From contig NZ_QPKV01000003.1 of assembly GCF_003339865.1 (NCBI RefSeq), positions 372,001 through 436,000 on the forward strand: a DNA stretch of 64,000 bases. Reading direction: 5' to 3'. The DNA comes from Pedobacter chinensis (GTDB lineage: Bacteria > Bacteroidota > Bacteroidia > Sphingobacteriales > Sphingobacteriaceae). Under the pieces are notes generated by a model, which did no database searches, had not been told where the DNA came from, and saw only the letters and a program-made list of their open reading frames with translations. A program made the position numbers and the translations under genes. Shown piece by piece: positions 25,204-34,894 of this stretch (position 1 is the stretch's first letter; every line of letters starts with the position of its first letter).

Positions 25204-28200
25204 ATGAGAAAACCTAGACAAAAAATCTTTTTGCAGCGTATGGTTATGCTAATACTTCTATTAGGCCTGACCCCAACATTGCTGTTTGCCCAAAAAATTT
25301 TAAAGGGAAAAGTATTAGATGAAAAAAATCTGCCCTTGCCTGGAGCAGGTATTAAACTCAAGATTTCCGGAAAATCTACAGTTGCTGGTGATGATGGAAG
25401 TTTTACCATCAGTGCTCCTGAAAATGAGATGGCGCTGATCATATCCTTTATTGGTTATCCATCGCAGGAGATAGAGATCAAAAACGGAGTTTCCACTTAC
25501 AACGTTACCTTGACTCCCGATTCAAAAAATCTGAATGAAGTTGTGGTAATCGGTTATGGTACGCAAAAACGGCGTGATGTAACCGGCTCGGTTGTATCGG
25601 TAAGTGGTAATACACTAAGAGAAGTGCCAACGGCAAACATACAGCAAGCTTTACAGGGGCGAGCTGCCGGTGTGGAGGTGCAAACTGTTGGTACCCGTCC
25701 GGGTTCTGATGCTCAAATCCGTATCCGTGGTGAACGTTCAATAAATGCTTCCAATAATCCTTTGATTGTTTTGGATGGAATACCGTATGCCGGCTCATTG
25801 AACGACATTAACCCCGGAGATATTGCCTCGGTTGATATCTTGAAAGATGCTTCAGCAACAGCTATTTACGGTTCAAGGGGAGCGAATGGGGTAATTCTGG
25901 TAACCACAAAAAGAGGCGTTACAGGAGATACACGCGTTTCATTCAACACCTATTATGGTATTAGCGATGTGATCAATAAATATCCTGTTTACAATGCTGA
26001 CCAATATAGGGCCATGCGCGATATCTCTACCTTTGTACAGGGGTATACTGCAGACGAACTTCAGGGCATAGCGACTGGTAGAAATACAGATTGGCAGGAT
26101 TTAATGTATCAAAAAGGTTTTATAACCGATAATAACATTACCATAAGTGGTGGTGGGGAAAAAGGCCAGTTTTCTTTTGGTGGCGGTTATTTTAAACAGA
26201 CTTCTGTTTTACCTAATCAGGATTTTTCCCGCGGTTCCATTAAGGGTTCGGGTGATTTTAGGATAGGCAAACGGGTAAAAGCAGGTTTTACCAATTTAAC
26301 TAATTATAATATTACTAATGGCTCTCAGTTTGGTATTAATGTGTTTCCAATTTTATCATTAAGCCCTTTATCATCGCCATATAATCCAGATGGATCAATT
26401 AATGTGAAACCTGCCGGAAATATAGATGATTTTAACACCACATATAGCCCATTATTAATTAAAGATAAAAATGATAGCTGGGTGGATAGGGTAAGACGTT
26501 TTAATACCTTTAACAGTTTATTTGGAGAGGTTGAAATTATTGATGGATTGAAATACCGTTTAAATGCGGGTTTGAACTTCAGTCAGCAAGAGGGAGATCA
26601 ATTTAGAGGTACCAATAGCTATTTTAGACCAGGATTGGGAAATACCGCTTCAGTTAACAATTCGGTTTCTACCAGTTATACTTTAGAAAACCTATTAACC
26701 TATGATAAAACCTTTGCCAAAAAACACCGCGTTACGGTTACAGGGTTATATAGTTTTCAACGCGATCAATTTCATAATACTTCCGTATCTAAAGATTCAA
26801 TCTCAGCTGATTTTGTCCAGTTTTACAACTTAGGGCAATCAAACAGTACGCCATATGCAGTATTAGGAGGAAGCGAATCAACAGCTACGATTATATCTTA
26901 TATGCTTCGTGCCAATTATGTGTTCAATGATAAGTATATGTTAACTGTTACCGGGCGTATAGATGGTTCGTCACGTTTAGGTGTAGGCAATAAATACAAA
27001 CAATATCCGGCAGTTTCGGCAGGATGGAACATCAGCAATGAAGAATTTATGAGTAATTTGAAAACGGTATCGAACCTGAAATTGAGAGCTGGTTTTGGTA
27101 CCACCTCTAACCAGGCCATTGATGTGTACAGCACGCTTGGAGGAGTATCAAACGGAACCGCTGCCCAACCTGTACGGTATAATTACGGAACCTCATCGGT
27201 TGCGGGTTATTATATCTCCAGAATTGTTGATCCGAATTTAGATTGGGAATATACCAGAACAACAAATCTTGGATTGGATTTTGGCTTGCTTGATAACCGC
27301 ATTACCGGTGCAATTGATTGGTACACCGCACATACCAATAAATTATTATATGGTGTAAGTCTTCCTCCAACTTCGGGGATAGAAGGCACATATTTAACCA
27401 ATGTTGGAGAAGTAAGCAATAAAGGATTTGAATTTTCTGTATCAAGCCTGAACATTAAAACAACAGGTGGTTTTACCTGGAGTACCGATTTAAACTTCTT
27501 TATCAATAGAAATAAGTTGTTAAAAATCAATGGCAATGTTGATCGGGTAATCGAAAGTCAATTATTTATTGGTCAACCATTATCTGTAATATTCGACTAT
27601 AAGAAATTAGGAATCTGGCAAATAAACGAAGCTGCAGAAGCAGCAAGATATGGAGCTGTACCAGGTCAAATCAAATTAGAAGATAATAATGGCATAGATG
27701 CCAGTGGAAATTTAACAGGCCAACCAGATGGAAAGATCGATCAAAATGATAAAACATTTGTAGGTAGCGGTCAGGCAAAAATACAAGGTGGTATTACCAA
27801 CCGTTTTTCTTACAAAGGATTTGATTTCTCTTTTGTAGCTTATGCACGTATCGGCGGAACATTAGTGAGTCAAACGCATCAAACGCTGGCAGGTTATTTA
27901 ACCATTAACAATGGTGTTAGAAATGGATTAGCTGTCGATTACTGGACACCAACTAACCCAACCAATTCTTTCCCGATGCCCGCTGCACAAATCAGTCCAC
28001 AAAATGATGCCTGGTCTACTTTAGGTTATTATGATGCAAGTTTTGTGAAAATTAGAAGTATGAACCTGGGGTATACATTCTCTCCTTCTCTTACTAAAAG
28101 AATGGGCGTACAATCTCTAAGAGTATATGCTACTGCACAAAATCCTTTTATCCTGTTTTCTCCATATGTTAAAGCAGGAGGTGTAGATCCTGAGCCTACG

Positions 28201-28317
28201 GGTACAGGTAATCAGGGGGTGAGCAATCCGAATAATTTGTCAACCAGAGCATTAACCATTAGTGCTACTGTACCTTCAACAAGATCATTTCTGTTAGGGT
28301 TAAATATTAATTTATAA
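25204..28317 (+). CDS. SusC-like TonB-dependent outer-membrane transporter (xylan locus)
   Basis: A 1037-aa outer-membrane importer for oligosaccharides. Order: signal peptide (about 1-30, cleavage near LLFAQ); carboxypeptidase-like regulatory domain (about 32-110, KGKVLDEKNLPLPGAG); TonB plug (about 112-230, with VVVIGYGTQKRRDVTGSV and LKDASATAIYGSRGANG); then a 22-strand-type barrel ending SFLLGLNINL. It pairs with the SusD gene 12 bp downstream and a GH10 after that, so xylo-oligosaccharides are the likely cargo. A LacI operator covers its promoter. Confidence 0.96.
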   Translation: MRKPRQKIFLQRMVMLILLLGLTPTLLFAQKILKGKVLDEKNLPLPGAGIKLKISGKSTVAGDDGSFTISAPENEMALIISFIGYPSQEIEIKNGVSTYNVTLTPDSKNLNEVVVIGYGTQKRRDVTGSVVSVSGNTLREVPTANIQQALQGRAAGVEVQTVGTRPGSDAQIRIRGERSINASNNPLIVLDGIPYAGSLNDINPGDIASVDILKDASATAIYGSRGANGVILVTTKRGVTGDTRVSFNTYYGISDVINKYPVYNADQYRAMRDISTFVQGYTADELQGIATGRNTDWQDLMYQKGFITDNNITISGGGEKGQFSFGGGYFKQTSVLPNQDFSRGSIKGSGDFRIGKRVKAGFTNLTNYNITNGSQFGINVFPILSLSPLSSPYNPDGSINVKPAGNIDDFNTTYSPLLIKDKNDSWVDRVRRFNTFNSLFGEVEIIDGLKYRLNAGLNFSQQEGDQFRGTNSYFRPGLGNTASVNNSVSTSYTLENLLTYDKTFAKKHRVTVTGLYSFQRDQFHNTSVSKDSISADFVQFYNLGQSNSTPYAVLGGSESTATIISYMLRANYVFNDKYMLTVTGRIDGSSRLGVGNKYKQYPAVSAGWNISNEEFMSNLKTVSNLKLRAGFGTTSNQAIDVYSTLGGVSNGTAAQPVRYNYGTSSVAGYYISRIVDPNLDWEYTRTTNLGLDFGLLDNRITGAIDWYTAHTNKLLYGVSLPPTSGIEGTYLTNVGEVSNKGFEFSVSSLNIKTTGGFTWSTDLNFFINRNKLLKINGNVDRVIESQLFIGQPLSVIFDYKKLGIWQINEAAEAARYGAVPGQIKLEDNNGIDASGNLTGQPDGKIDQNDKTFVGSGQAKIQGGITNRFSYKGFDFSFVAYARIGGTLVSQTHQTLAGYLTINNGVRNGLAVDYWTPTNPTNSFPMPAAQISPQNDAWSTLGYYDASFVKIRSMNLGYTFSPSLTKRMGVQSLRVYATAQNPFILFSPYVKAGGVDPEPTGTGNQGVSNPNNLSTRALTISATVPSTRSFLLGLNINL

Positions 28318-28329
28318 TCACGCAATAAA

Positions 28330-30144
28330 ATGATGATCATGAAAATCAAATTAAAAATAACAGCCATTGTTTTATTTGCTGTAATCTTATTTACAGCGGG
28401 CTGTAAAAAAGCATTAGAAGAACGCCCGTACACGGCTTTTACCACCGATTATTTTAAATCTGCTGATGGTTTGCAAGCAGCAATCAATTCTGTTTATGCT
28501 GGTATGCGTTATGATTATGGCCCGAATGGTGCATTGGGTTTAATGAATATGGGCACAGATGAGTGGACCTTTGGGGATCAGGTGCTTACCGGACAGGAAA
28601 ATAATTTTTTAGAACTTGGAACCTATAAGCTTGCGGCTACCAACGGCGCTATTTTAACCCCGTGGAACCGTAATTATTCAAGCATTAATTTGTGTGCAGC
28701 CATATTGCAATACGCTCCAAGTGTAGATATGAATGCAACTGCCAAAAATGTAATCATGGGAGAAGCACGTTTTTTAAGAGCTTTAAATTATTTGTTGCTT
28801 GTGCAACAGTTTGGTGCTGTACCGGTTGATTTAGGTTCGGGAGATTTAGTATTTACTGATGTTGCTTATTATGGCTTTAACCGTTTCCCTTTAAATGATG
28901 TATTGGCAAAGGATTATAACGCAATGATTGAAGATTTAATTTTTGCATCTCAGAATTTACCAGTTCAACGGCCTGCAAATGCTTTTAAACTATCACAATC
29001 TGCAGCTTTGTCTCTGCTGTCAAAAGTATATCTGTTCAGGGCATACTCTTCGGTAAAACAATCAACCGATTTTAAAAATGCATACGAAACCGCTATGGAG
29101 CTGATTAATAACAAATCAAAATACGGGGTAGAATTATTACAGGATTTCGGCATGGTGCATAAACAAGGTAATGATTACAACAGAGAGATTTTATATTCAG
29201 TTGAACGTTTACCACTTAACAACCTAAATAACGAAACGCCTAACCCGGGTAGCGACTTTACAGGAAAGGTTAACATCGCGAATAACTTTTTTAACTGTAA
29301 CTACCAGGGTGCTGCAGTTATTGGAGGGGTATCTTTAATTGATGACAGACCATTACCTTACGGTCGTCCATTACGTCGTTTTGCTCCTACACCATGGATT
29401 TGGAACACTGCTTTTGCTGATAAAACAAATGATAGCCGCTATCATAACACTTTCAGAACCGTTTGGAAAATCTCGACTTTAAGAACAGGAGCTGATTTAG
29501 AAACGTTTAGAAACAATCTTGCTGCTCAGGGATTAAAGATTGGCGATACGGCTATATTTTTAGCACCTACCGATGCCAATGCGATAGCTTTAAGAGCAGC
29601 AGGTAAAAAATATAAAGTATTGGGACCATCCGAATATTATACCAATCAAAATACAACAAATAACCTTTATCCAAATCTTAAAAAGTATGATGATAGTGTA
29701 AGAAACAACTTTAATGATGTTTCTGGCCGTCCGTTTATTGTTAGTAAATTTTCTGAAGTTTATTTGCTGGCTGCTGAAGCTGCTTTACAAGACGGACATC
29801 CTGCCGATGCAGTTCCTTTGTTAAATGAGATTAGAAGAAGAGCCGCTTACAGACCAGGTTTAAGTGATGCTACACTAACAGCCAGACAGAATGCAATGTT
29901 AATTTCTGTGGGACAAGTAACTCTTGATTTTATTTTAGACGAAAGGACCAGAGAACTTTGCGGAGAAAGTTTACGTTGGCCGGATTTAGCCATGCGAAAT
30001 AAATTGGTAGAACGCGTAAAAGCTTACAATGTTGATGGTGCGCCTAATGTGCAAAATTATCACAATTTACGCCCAATACCTCAAAGCCAAATTAACAGTG
30101 TTACAGATGCTGACAGAGCAAGGTATCAAAACCCAGGTTACTAA
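28330..30144 (+). CDS. SusD/RagB-family outer-membrane lipoprotein (xylan locus)
   Basis: A 604-aa surface glycan-binding partner of SusC. Lipoprotein signal with lipobox FTAGCKK (Cys near 25). The SusD fold is recognised from FKSADGLQAAINSVYAGMR near the N-terminus, GEARFLRALNYLLLVQQFG, KFSEVYLLAAEAALQDG and the end RPIPQSQINS. Two start codons are possible (28330 and 28339, MMIMK); the second gives a more usual signal peptide length, but both are workable. It lies 12 bp after susC and 21 bp before the xylanase, one operon. Confidence 0.95.
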   Translation: MMIMKIKLKITAIVLFAVILFTAGCKKALEERPYTAFTTDYFKSADGLQAAINSVYAGMRYDYGPNGALGLMNMGTDEWTFGDQVLTGQENNFLELGTYKLAATNGAILTPWNRNYSSINLCAAILQYAPSVDMNATAKNVIMGEARFLRALNYLLLVQQFGAVPVDLGSGDLVFTDVAYYGFNRFPLNDVLAKDYNAMIEDLIFASQNLPVQRPANAFKLSQSAALSLLSKVYLFRAYSSVKQSTDFKNAYETAMELINNKSKYGVELLQDFGMVHKQGNDYNREILYSVERLPLNNLNNETPNPGSDFTGKVNIANNFFNCNYQGAAVIGGVSLIDDRPLPYGRPLRRFAPTPWIWNTAFADKTNDSRYHNTFRTVWKISTLRTGADLETFRNNLAAQGLKIGDTAIFLAPTDANAIALRAAGKKYKVLGPSEYYTNQNTTNNLYPNLKKYDDSVRNNFNDVSGRPFIVSKFSEVYLLAAEAALQDGHPADAVPLLNEIRRRAAYRPGLSDATLTARQNAMLISVGQVTLDFILDERTRELCGESLRWPDLAMRNKLVERVKAYNVDGAPNVQNYHNLRPIPQSQINSVTDADRARYQNPGY

Positions 30145-30165
30145 CCCATTAAACAATAAATAAAG

Positions 30166-31788
30166 ATGAAGAAACAACATATCATATCCGCTTTATTACT
30201 GGGTACAGTAGTATGGGTATCATCTTGTAAAAAAGATATTTACAATGGTGCAAACAGCACTTTAACATCGCCCTTTTCAGATTCAACGGGCGTATTGAAA
30301 TCTGCTGCCTCTTTTCCTGTTGGAATTGCAATTGAATACGATTTATTAAAAAACAATTCAACTTATAGAAATACTATTTTTCGAGAAGCAAATAGTGTTA
30401 CATTTGCCTATCAAATGAAACACGGAGCCATAGTTCAATCGGATGGGACGCTTAATTTCACCAAAACCGATGAAATGGTAAAAACTGTTAGTGATGCTGG
30501 CATTTCAATTTTTGGACATGTTTTGGCCTGGCATCAAAATAATAATGGAGCCTATCTTCGCACACTTAGTGGAGGATCAACAGCAGCAGCACCAAACTTG
30601 CTGGCAAATCCTGGTTTTGAACTTGGTAGCGGGGCCAGTTTTACGAATTGGAGTGCTTATAATGGGGCTTCCTCTTTTAGTGCCGGGACTACGGCTGCTG
30701 AAGTACATGGAGGTTCAAGATCTCTAAAAGTAGTAAACCCTACAGATAATGCAGGTGGACAGTGGAGAGTTCAAATGGCAAGCGATTTATTTAATACAAC
30801 AACTGGTTCAGACTACAAGGTTTCATTTTGGATAAAAGCTACCGCTGGTGGTGGTTCAATGCGTTTGTCTACCGCACCTACAGCTTCTTATCAGGGTGAC
30901 CAAACCATTGGTACAGATTGGCAACAGATAACCTGGACTTTTACTGCTAGAGAGTCTGCAACAAGAATCCTTTTTGATATGGGTTTAAAGGCGAATACTT
31001 ATTATATTGATGATGTAAGTGTCGTAGATGCGGCATTGGGTACACCTCCTACAGGTGCCGAAATAGCCACTAAGGTAGATGCCGCCTTAAAAACTTTTGT
31101 ACAAGGCATGGTAACGCATTATAAAGATAAGGTGCATGCCTGGGATGCAGTTAATGAATGCCTTAGGGATGATGGTACCTTACGTGTAGGTCCTTATGAT
31201 TCGGCAAGCGAGCCAAGCGATACGTTTTACTGGGGACAATATTTAGGTAAAGATTATATTAAAAATACCTTTACCTATGCAAACCAGATTGATCCTACTG
31301 CTTTACTTTTTATTAATGATTACAACCTGGAATCGAGCACTGCGAAATTAAATGCGCTTGTTAACTTAATTAATGAGTTGAAAACAGCAGGAGTTCCAAT
31401 TCATGGTGTAGGTACACAAATGCACTGTAATATCAATACTAAATATGCCGATATTGATAACATGTTTAAAAAACTGGCCTCAACAGGATTAAAAGTTCGT
31501 ATTTCGGAATTAGATGTGCGCTTAAATCCTGCTGAAAAGGTTGGCGATGTAGCTGCTTCTCCTACCTTACAAACGCTTCAGGCCAACATGTACAACTATG
31601 TTGTTAAATCTTATCTTCAGAACGTGCCTGCCGCACAACAACATGGCATTACCGTTTGGGGAGTAACTGACGCAGACAGCTGGATTGTGGTAAATCAAAA
31701 GAAAAATGATGCACCGTTATTGTTTAAAAAGGATTATGGTAAAAAGCCCGCATACGCAGGTATGTTGCAGGCTTTAAAAGGACAATAG
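30166..31788 (+). CDS. GH10 endo-xylanase with inserted carbohydrate-binding module, lipoprotein
   Basis: A 540-aa lipoprotein (lipobox WVSSCKK) whose GH10 barrel is split by a binding module. The first barrel part (about 45-135) ends at FGHVLAWHQNN. Residues about 143-290 form a CBM4/9/22-type beta-sandwich (NLLANPGFELGSG...YYIDDVSVVDA). The barrel then resumes with the acid/base Glu near 331 (WDAVNECL) and nucleophile Glu near 447 (VRISELDVRL). Inserted modules at this loop are known in xylanases of gut Bacteroidota. It is the last gene of the susC operon and probably the surface enzyme that makes oligosaccharides for import. A bidirectional terminator follows. Confidence 0.95.
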   Translation: MKKQHIISALLLGTVVWVSSCKKDIYNGANSTLTSPFSDSTGVLKSAASFPVGIAIEYDLLKNNSTYRNTIFREANSVTFAYQMKHGAIVQSDGTLNFTKTDEMVKTVSDAGISIFGHVLAWHQNNNGAYLRTLSGGSTAAAPNLLANPGFELGSGASFTNWSAYNGASSFSAGTTAAEVHGGSRSLKVVNPTDNAGGQWRVQMASDLFNTTTGSDYKVSFWIKATAGGGSMRLSTAPTASYQGDQTIGTDWQQITWTFTARESATRILFDMGLKANTYYIDDVSVVDAALGTPPTGAEIATKVDAALKTFVQGMVTHYKDKVHAWDAVNECLRDDGTLRVGPYDSASEPSDTFYWGQYLGKDYIKNTFTYANQIDPTALLFINDYNLESSTAKLNALVNLINELKTAGVPIHGVGTQMHCNINTKYADIDNMFKKLASTGLKVRISELDVRLNPAEKVGDVAASPTLQTLQANMYNYVVKSYLQNVPAAQQHGITVWGVTDADSWIVVNQKKNDAPLLFKKDYGKKPAYAGMLQALKGQ

Positions 31789-31811
31789 TATATTTATTTT
31801 AATTTTAGCGC

Positions 31812-31845
31812 AACCCTGGTTTTGAAAAAAATCAGGGTTTTTTAT
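31812..31845. terminator. Bidirectional terminator between xylanase and esterase genes
   Basis: AACCCTG (31812-31818) pairs with CAGGGTT (31833-31839), extended by TTTT/AAAA pairs with one mismatch. T-rich sequence follows on the plus strand; the opposing esterase gene ends at 31832 inside it, so both convergent transcripts can use the hairpin. Confidence 0.7.
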
Positions 31846-33760
31846 TTATCGCCACTTCAAAAGGTGAAGCGGGTAAACCTGCGCTGTTATATAAATTTGC
31901 TCCTTCAGGATTATCTGCCCAGGCGTAACGGACATAAACAGGTTTTAAGATATCATTACTCGAAACGAAAATTTTATCTCCCTTGATTTCAGCTTTGGCC
32001 CAAACAAATTTCCGATCAACACCGGCAATAGAAAAGTAGTGTAGCGCTGTATTGCCTTTAGCAATGAGGCCTTTTCCAATGTTATTGAAAGTTAAAACCA
32101 GTTTGTTTTCTTGTGATATTATTGATTTGACTGTAGGACCGGAATGTACAACTTTTTTATTGCCATAAATAAGATGTTCTGCCTGCAAGGCCAACCTTTT
32201 TCCCACGTCTTTTTTATTTAACGGATGAATGTCATTCCATTCGCCCAAATCTATCGCAACAGCCATTGCTGTATTTTTAATAGATTGTAAGCGGCGTTGT
32301 TGTTCTCTTAATTCTGCCCAGGCACTTTCTGTTGGATTCTTTTTAGCATCCATAAAACCAGGAAGTTGCACATATAAAAATGGTAAATTTTGATCGTTGA
32401 AAGTAGTCCTCCAATCTGCAATCAAATTTTGCATCAAAAAATAATATTCTTTTGGATTTCCGGTATTGGCCTCTCCCTGATACCACAATGCAGCTTTTAT
32501 TTTAAGATTTTTTAGTGGGGCGATCATTGCATTATACAAACCCACGGCTTTCCATCTGATAAAAGTTTGTGATGGGGTAGGTTCCATTTTTGTGCCTAAC
32601 TTATATTTCCATTTTCCACTTAAATTAATGGTATCATTATTTGCAATCAGTAAATATTCTTTATCCGATACAAAACCCCCGTTACCCGAATTATTAATTA
32701 TCCGAACCGTTATTGTATTTTTTCCTTCTTTTAAAATTCCGGCATTAAATAGGTATCTTCTGGGTGGATACTGATAACTTGTTGTACCTGCAAATTCTCC
32801 GTTGATGAAAACTGAATCGGCATCAACAATTCGTCCAAGCAATAGTTTAGCAGGTTTTCCAACCATTGATTTTGGAACCATTATATCTTTTTTAAACCAA
32901 ACTGCACCATTGGTTTTGCCCATTGGTTCGTCAACCCAATAACCAGGAATACTCATCTCTGCCCAGCTGTCGTGGTTTATGTTGCTTTTCCAGTTGTTTT
33001 TTAAGCCTTCATCAGAAGAATTTAATTTGGCATACCAGGCGTTGGATAAAGCCTGATCAGCACTTTCAATTTGCTTAATTAACTGGTCATCTTTAAATTT
33101 TTGAGCTTCAGCTTCATATTGAGGAAAGTTCTTTATGGCTGCTTCACTGATCCAGGCTTGTGCGGGCGAGCCACCTAATGCAGCATTAATAATCCCAACC
33201 GGAACTTTGTTTTTTTTATTGATATCCAATGCAAAAAAATAAGCAACACCTGAAAATTCCAGTACATTTTTAGGGTTAGCAAATTGCCATGAACCACTTG
33301 AAAAATCTTTTCTCTGCTGCTTAAAGTCATATTCATCAGGTACTAAAAATTGCCTGATGTTAGGATTGTTGCTATTGGCAATTTCGCTCGGGTATTTGTC
33401 GATCAATCTGCCAATTGGCAACTCCATGTTTGATTGTCCGCTGCATAGAAATACATCGCCAAATAAGATATCCTTGAGCGTTAGGGTATTTTTTGCCGAA
33501 AAAACCATCTCATAAGGACCGCCTGCTTTTTGTGGTGGGAGTTTAATTGCCCACTCGCCATTTTTATTGGCATTGGTTTGGTAAGTTTTGTTATTAAATT
33601 TTAAAGAGATGTGCTCATTTGGCGAAGCCCATCCCCATACTTTGGTGGTGTCGTTTCTTTGAAGCATCATTCCGTTGCTGATCAGCTTGGGGAATTTGAT
33701 CTGTGCAAAACAGATAGAATTTCCTATTAATAAAATTGAAACTAATGGCCACTTTTTCAT
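31832..33760 (-). CDS. Sialate O-acetylesterase (SASA) family SGNH esterase, probable acetyl-xylan esterase
   Basis: A 642-aa secreted esterase with a signal peptide (about 1-19, FAQIKFP). An N-terminal Ig-like region (WGWASPNEHISLKFN) precedes the SGNH block: nucleophile Ser near 107-109 in CSGQSNMELPIG, ALGGSPAQAW, WYQGEANTG and the C-terminal Asp/His pair in NDIHPLNKKDVG (about 508-510). A jelly-roll insertion lies near 265-390. The family removes O-acetyl groups from sugars. In a xylan locus with a shared LacI operator at its promoter, acetyl xylan is the likely target; sialic acid is less likely, as no sialic acid gene was seen in this window. Confidence 0.92.
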   Translation of the reverse strand: MKKWPLVSILLIGNSICFAQIKFPKLISNGMMLQRNDTTKVWGWASPNEHISLKFNNKTYQTNANKNGEWAIKLPPQKAGGPYEMVFSAKNTLTLKDILFGDVFLCSGQSNMELPIGRLIDKYPSEIANSNNPNIRQFLVPDEYDFKQQRKDFSSGSWQFANPKNVLEFSGVAYFFALDINKKNKVPVGIINAALGGSPAQAWISEAAIKNFPQYEAEAQKFKDDQLIKQIESADQALSNAWYAKLNSSDEGLKNNWKSNINHDSWAEMSIPGYWVDEPMGKTNGAVWFKKDIMVPKSMVGKPAKLLLGRIVDADSVFINGEFAGTTSYQYPPRRYLFNAGILKEGKNTITVRIINNSGNGGFVSDKEYLLIANNDTINLSGKWKYKLGTKMEPTPSQTFIRWKAVGLYNAMIAPLKNLKIKAALWYQGEANTGNPKEYYFLMQNLIADWRTTFNDQNLPFLYVQLPGFMDAKKNPTESAWAELREQQRRLQSIKNTAMAVAIDLGEWNDIHPLNKKDVGKRLALQAEHLIYGNKKVVHSGPTVKSIISQENKLVLTFNNIGKGLIAKGNTALHYFSIAGVDRKFVWAKAEIKGDKIFVSSNDILKPVYVRYAWADNPEGANLYNSAGLPASPFEVAINKKP

Positions 33761-33915
33761 TATGGATAAGAATAAGGTTAATTTTTTTGAATGCCTATAT
33801 TTTTGCTTCGGTATTTACAGAAACGTCTTGTACCTTAAGATTAATTGAAAATATCATCAACAGGAAAGACAAAAAATCAATTTTGCGATTATAAATTCGG
33901 TTAGATACTGAAGCA

Positions 33916-33945
33916 CTAAAATAAGAAAAAAATTAACTTCTGCAA
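33916..33945 (-). promoter_or_regulatory. Candidate promoter of the esterase gene, overlapped by operator
   Basis: On the minus strand: TTG at 33945-33943 (inside the operator), 19 bp, then TATTTTAG at 33923-33916, one mismatch from TAnnTTTG. The leader to the ATG at 33760 would be about 150 nt. Confidence 0.55.
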
Positions 33946-33954
33946 TCGGTTGCA
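33941..33954. promoter_or_regulatory. LacI-type operator (site D) at the esterase promoter
   Basis: TGCAATCGGTTGCA, identical to site C. Read on the minus strand it has the same orientation relative to its promoter as site A. Confidence 0.75.
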
Positions 33955-33984
33955 TTTTTTGGTGTTGATTTCATCGAAATTTGA

Positions 33985-34847
33985 ACGACTGAGGAAGTTT
34001 AAGTGGGTTTGCGTGTGAGGGAACTTCGTCAGTCTTTATGAGGATGGCTTTTAGACTGTCGAAGTCCAGCCATGCTCTTTGCCTTTGAGACTTCGCAAGT
34101 TGGAGGACTCCGGCTTACGAAGTTTAAGTGGGTTTGTGTGTGAGGGAACTTCGTCAGTCTTTGAGGGGATGTCTTTTAAACTGTCGAAGTCCAGCCACGC
34201 TGTTTGCCTTTGAGGCTTCGCAAGTTGAACAACTCCGACTTACGAAGTTTAAGTGGGTTTGTGTGTGAGGGAACTTCGTCAGTCTTTGAGGGGATGTCTT
34301 TTAAACTGTCGAAGTCCTGCTACGCTCTTTGCCTTGAGACTTCGCAAGTTGAACAACTCCGACTTACGAAGTTTAAGTGGGTTTGTGTGGGAGGGAACTT
34401 CGTCAGTCTTTGAGGAGACGTCTTTAAAGTGTCGAAGTCCAGCCACGCTCTTTACCTTTGAGACTTCGCAAGTTGAACAACTCCGGCTTACGAAGTTTAA
34501 GTTGGTTTGTGTGAGGGAACTTCGTCAGTCTTTGGGGAGACGTCTTTAAACTGTCGAAGTCTTGCAGCGCTCTTTACCTTTGAGACTTCGCAAGTTGAAC
34601 AACTCCGGCTTACGAAGTTTAAGTTGGTTTGTGTGAGGGAACTTCGTCAGTCTTTGGGGAGACGTCTTTAAACTGTCGAAGTCCTGCTACGCTCTTTATC
34701 CTTTGAGGCTTCGCAAGTTGAACAACTCCGGCTTACGAAGTTTAAGTTGGTTTGTGTGTGAGGGAACTTCGTCAGTCTTTAAGGAGACGTCTTTTAAACT
34801 GTCGAAGTCCAGCCACGCTGTTTGCCTTTGAGGCTTCGCAAGTTGAA
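33985..34847. repeat. 122-125-bp tandem repeat array, 7 units
   Basis: The shared word GAAGTTTAAGT recurs at 33994, 34119, 34244, 34368, 34492, 34614 and 34737, giving periods of 125, 125, 124, 124, 122 and 123 bp. Each unit contains GGAACTTCGTCAGTCTTT, CTGTCGAAGTC and ACTTCGCAAGTTGAACAACTCC (slightly varied). The reverse complement aligns with the array at 21.06 kb, so the two are inverted relative to each other. Open frames that run through it change phase between units and are not credible genes. It ends directly at a terminator. Bases 33761-33915 hold nothing recognisable beyond the esterase leader. Confidence 0.9.
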
Positions 34848-34851
34848 TAAA

Positions 34852-34879
34852 AAATCCCCGCTTTTTGGGGCGGGGATTT
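34852..34879 (-). terminator. Rho-independent terminator after nagB-PIG-L gene
   Basis: Perfect 10-bp stem AAATCCCCGC (34852-34861) / GCGGGGATTT (34870-34879) with an 8-nt loop. Read on the minus strand it is followed by TTTTTTATT and ends the transcript of the gene that stops at 34895. Confidence 0.85.
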
Positions 34880-34894
34880 CACTTTATAAAAATT

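Noticed and set aside
31832..33760. Sialic acid utilisation function for the SASA-family esterase
   Set aside because: No sialidase, nan gene or sialic transporter was seen, while the LacI operator ties it to xylan genes.
34204..34549. Repetitive proteins encoded in the tandem array
   Set aside because: The frames arise from a repeat whose unit length varies from 122 to 125 bp, so phase shifts between units; no start signals; composition unlike a protein.
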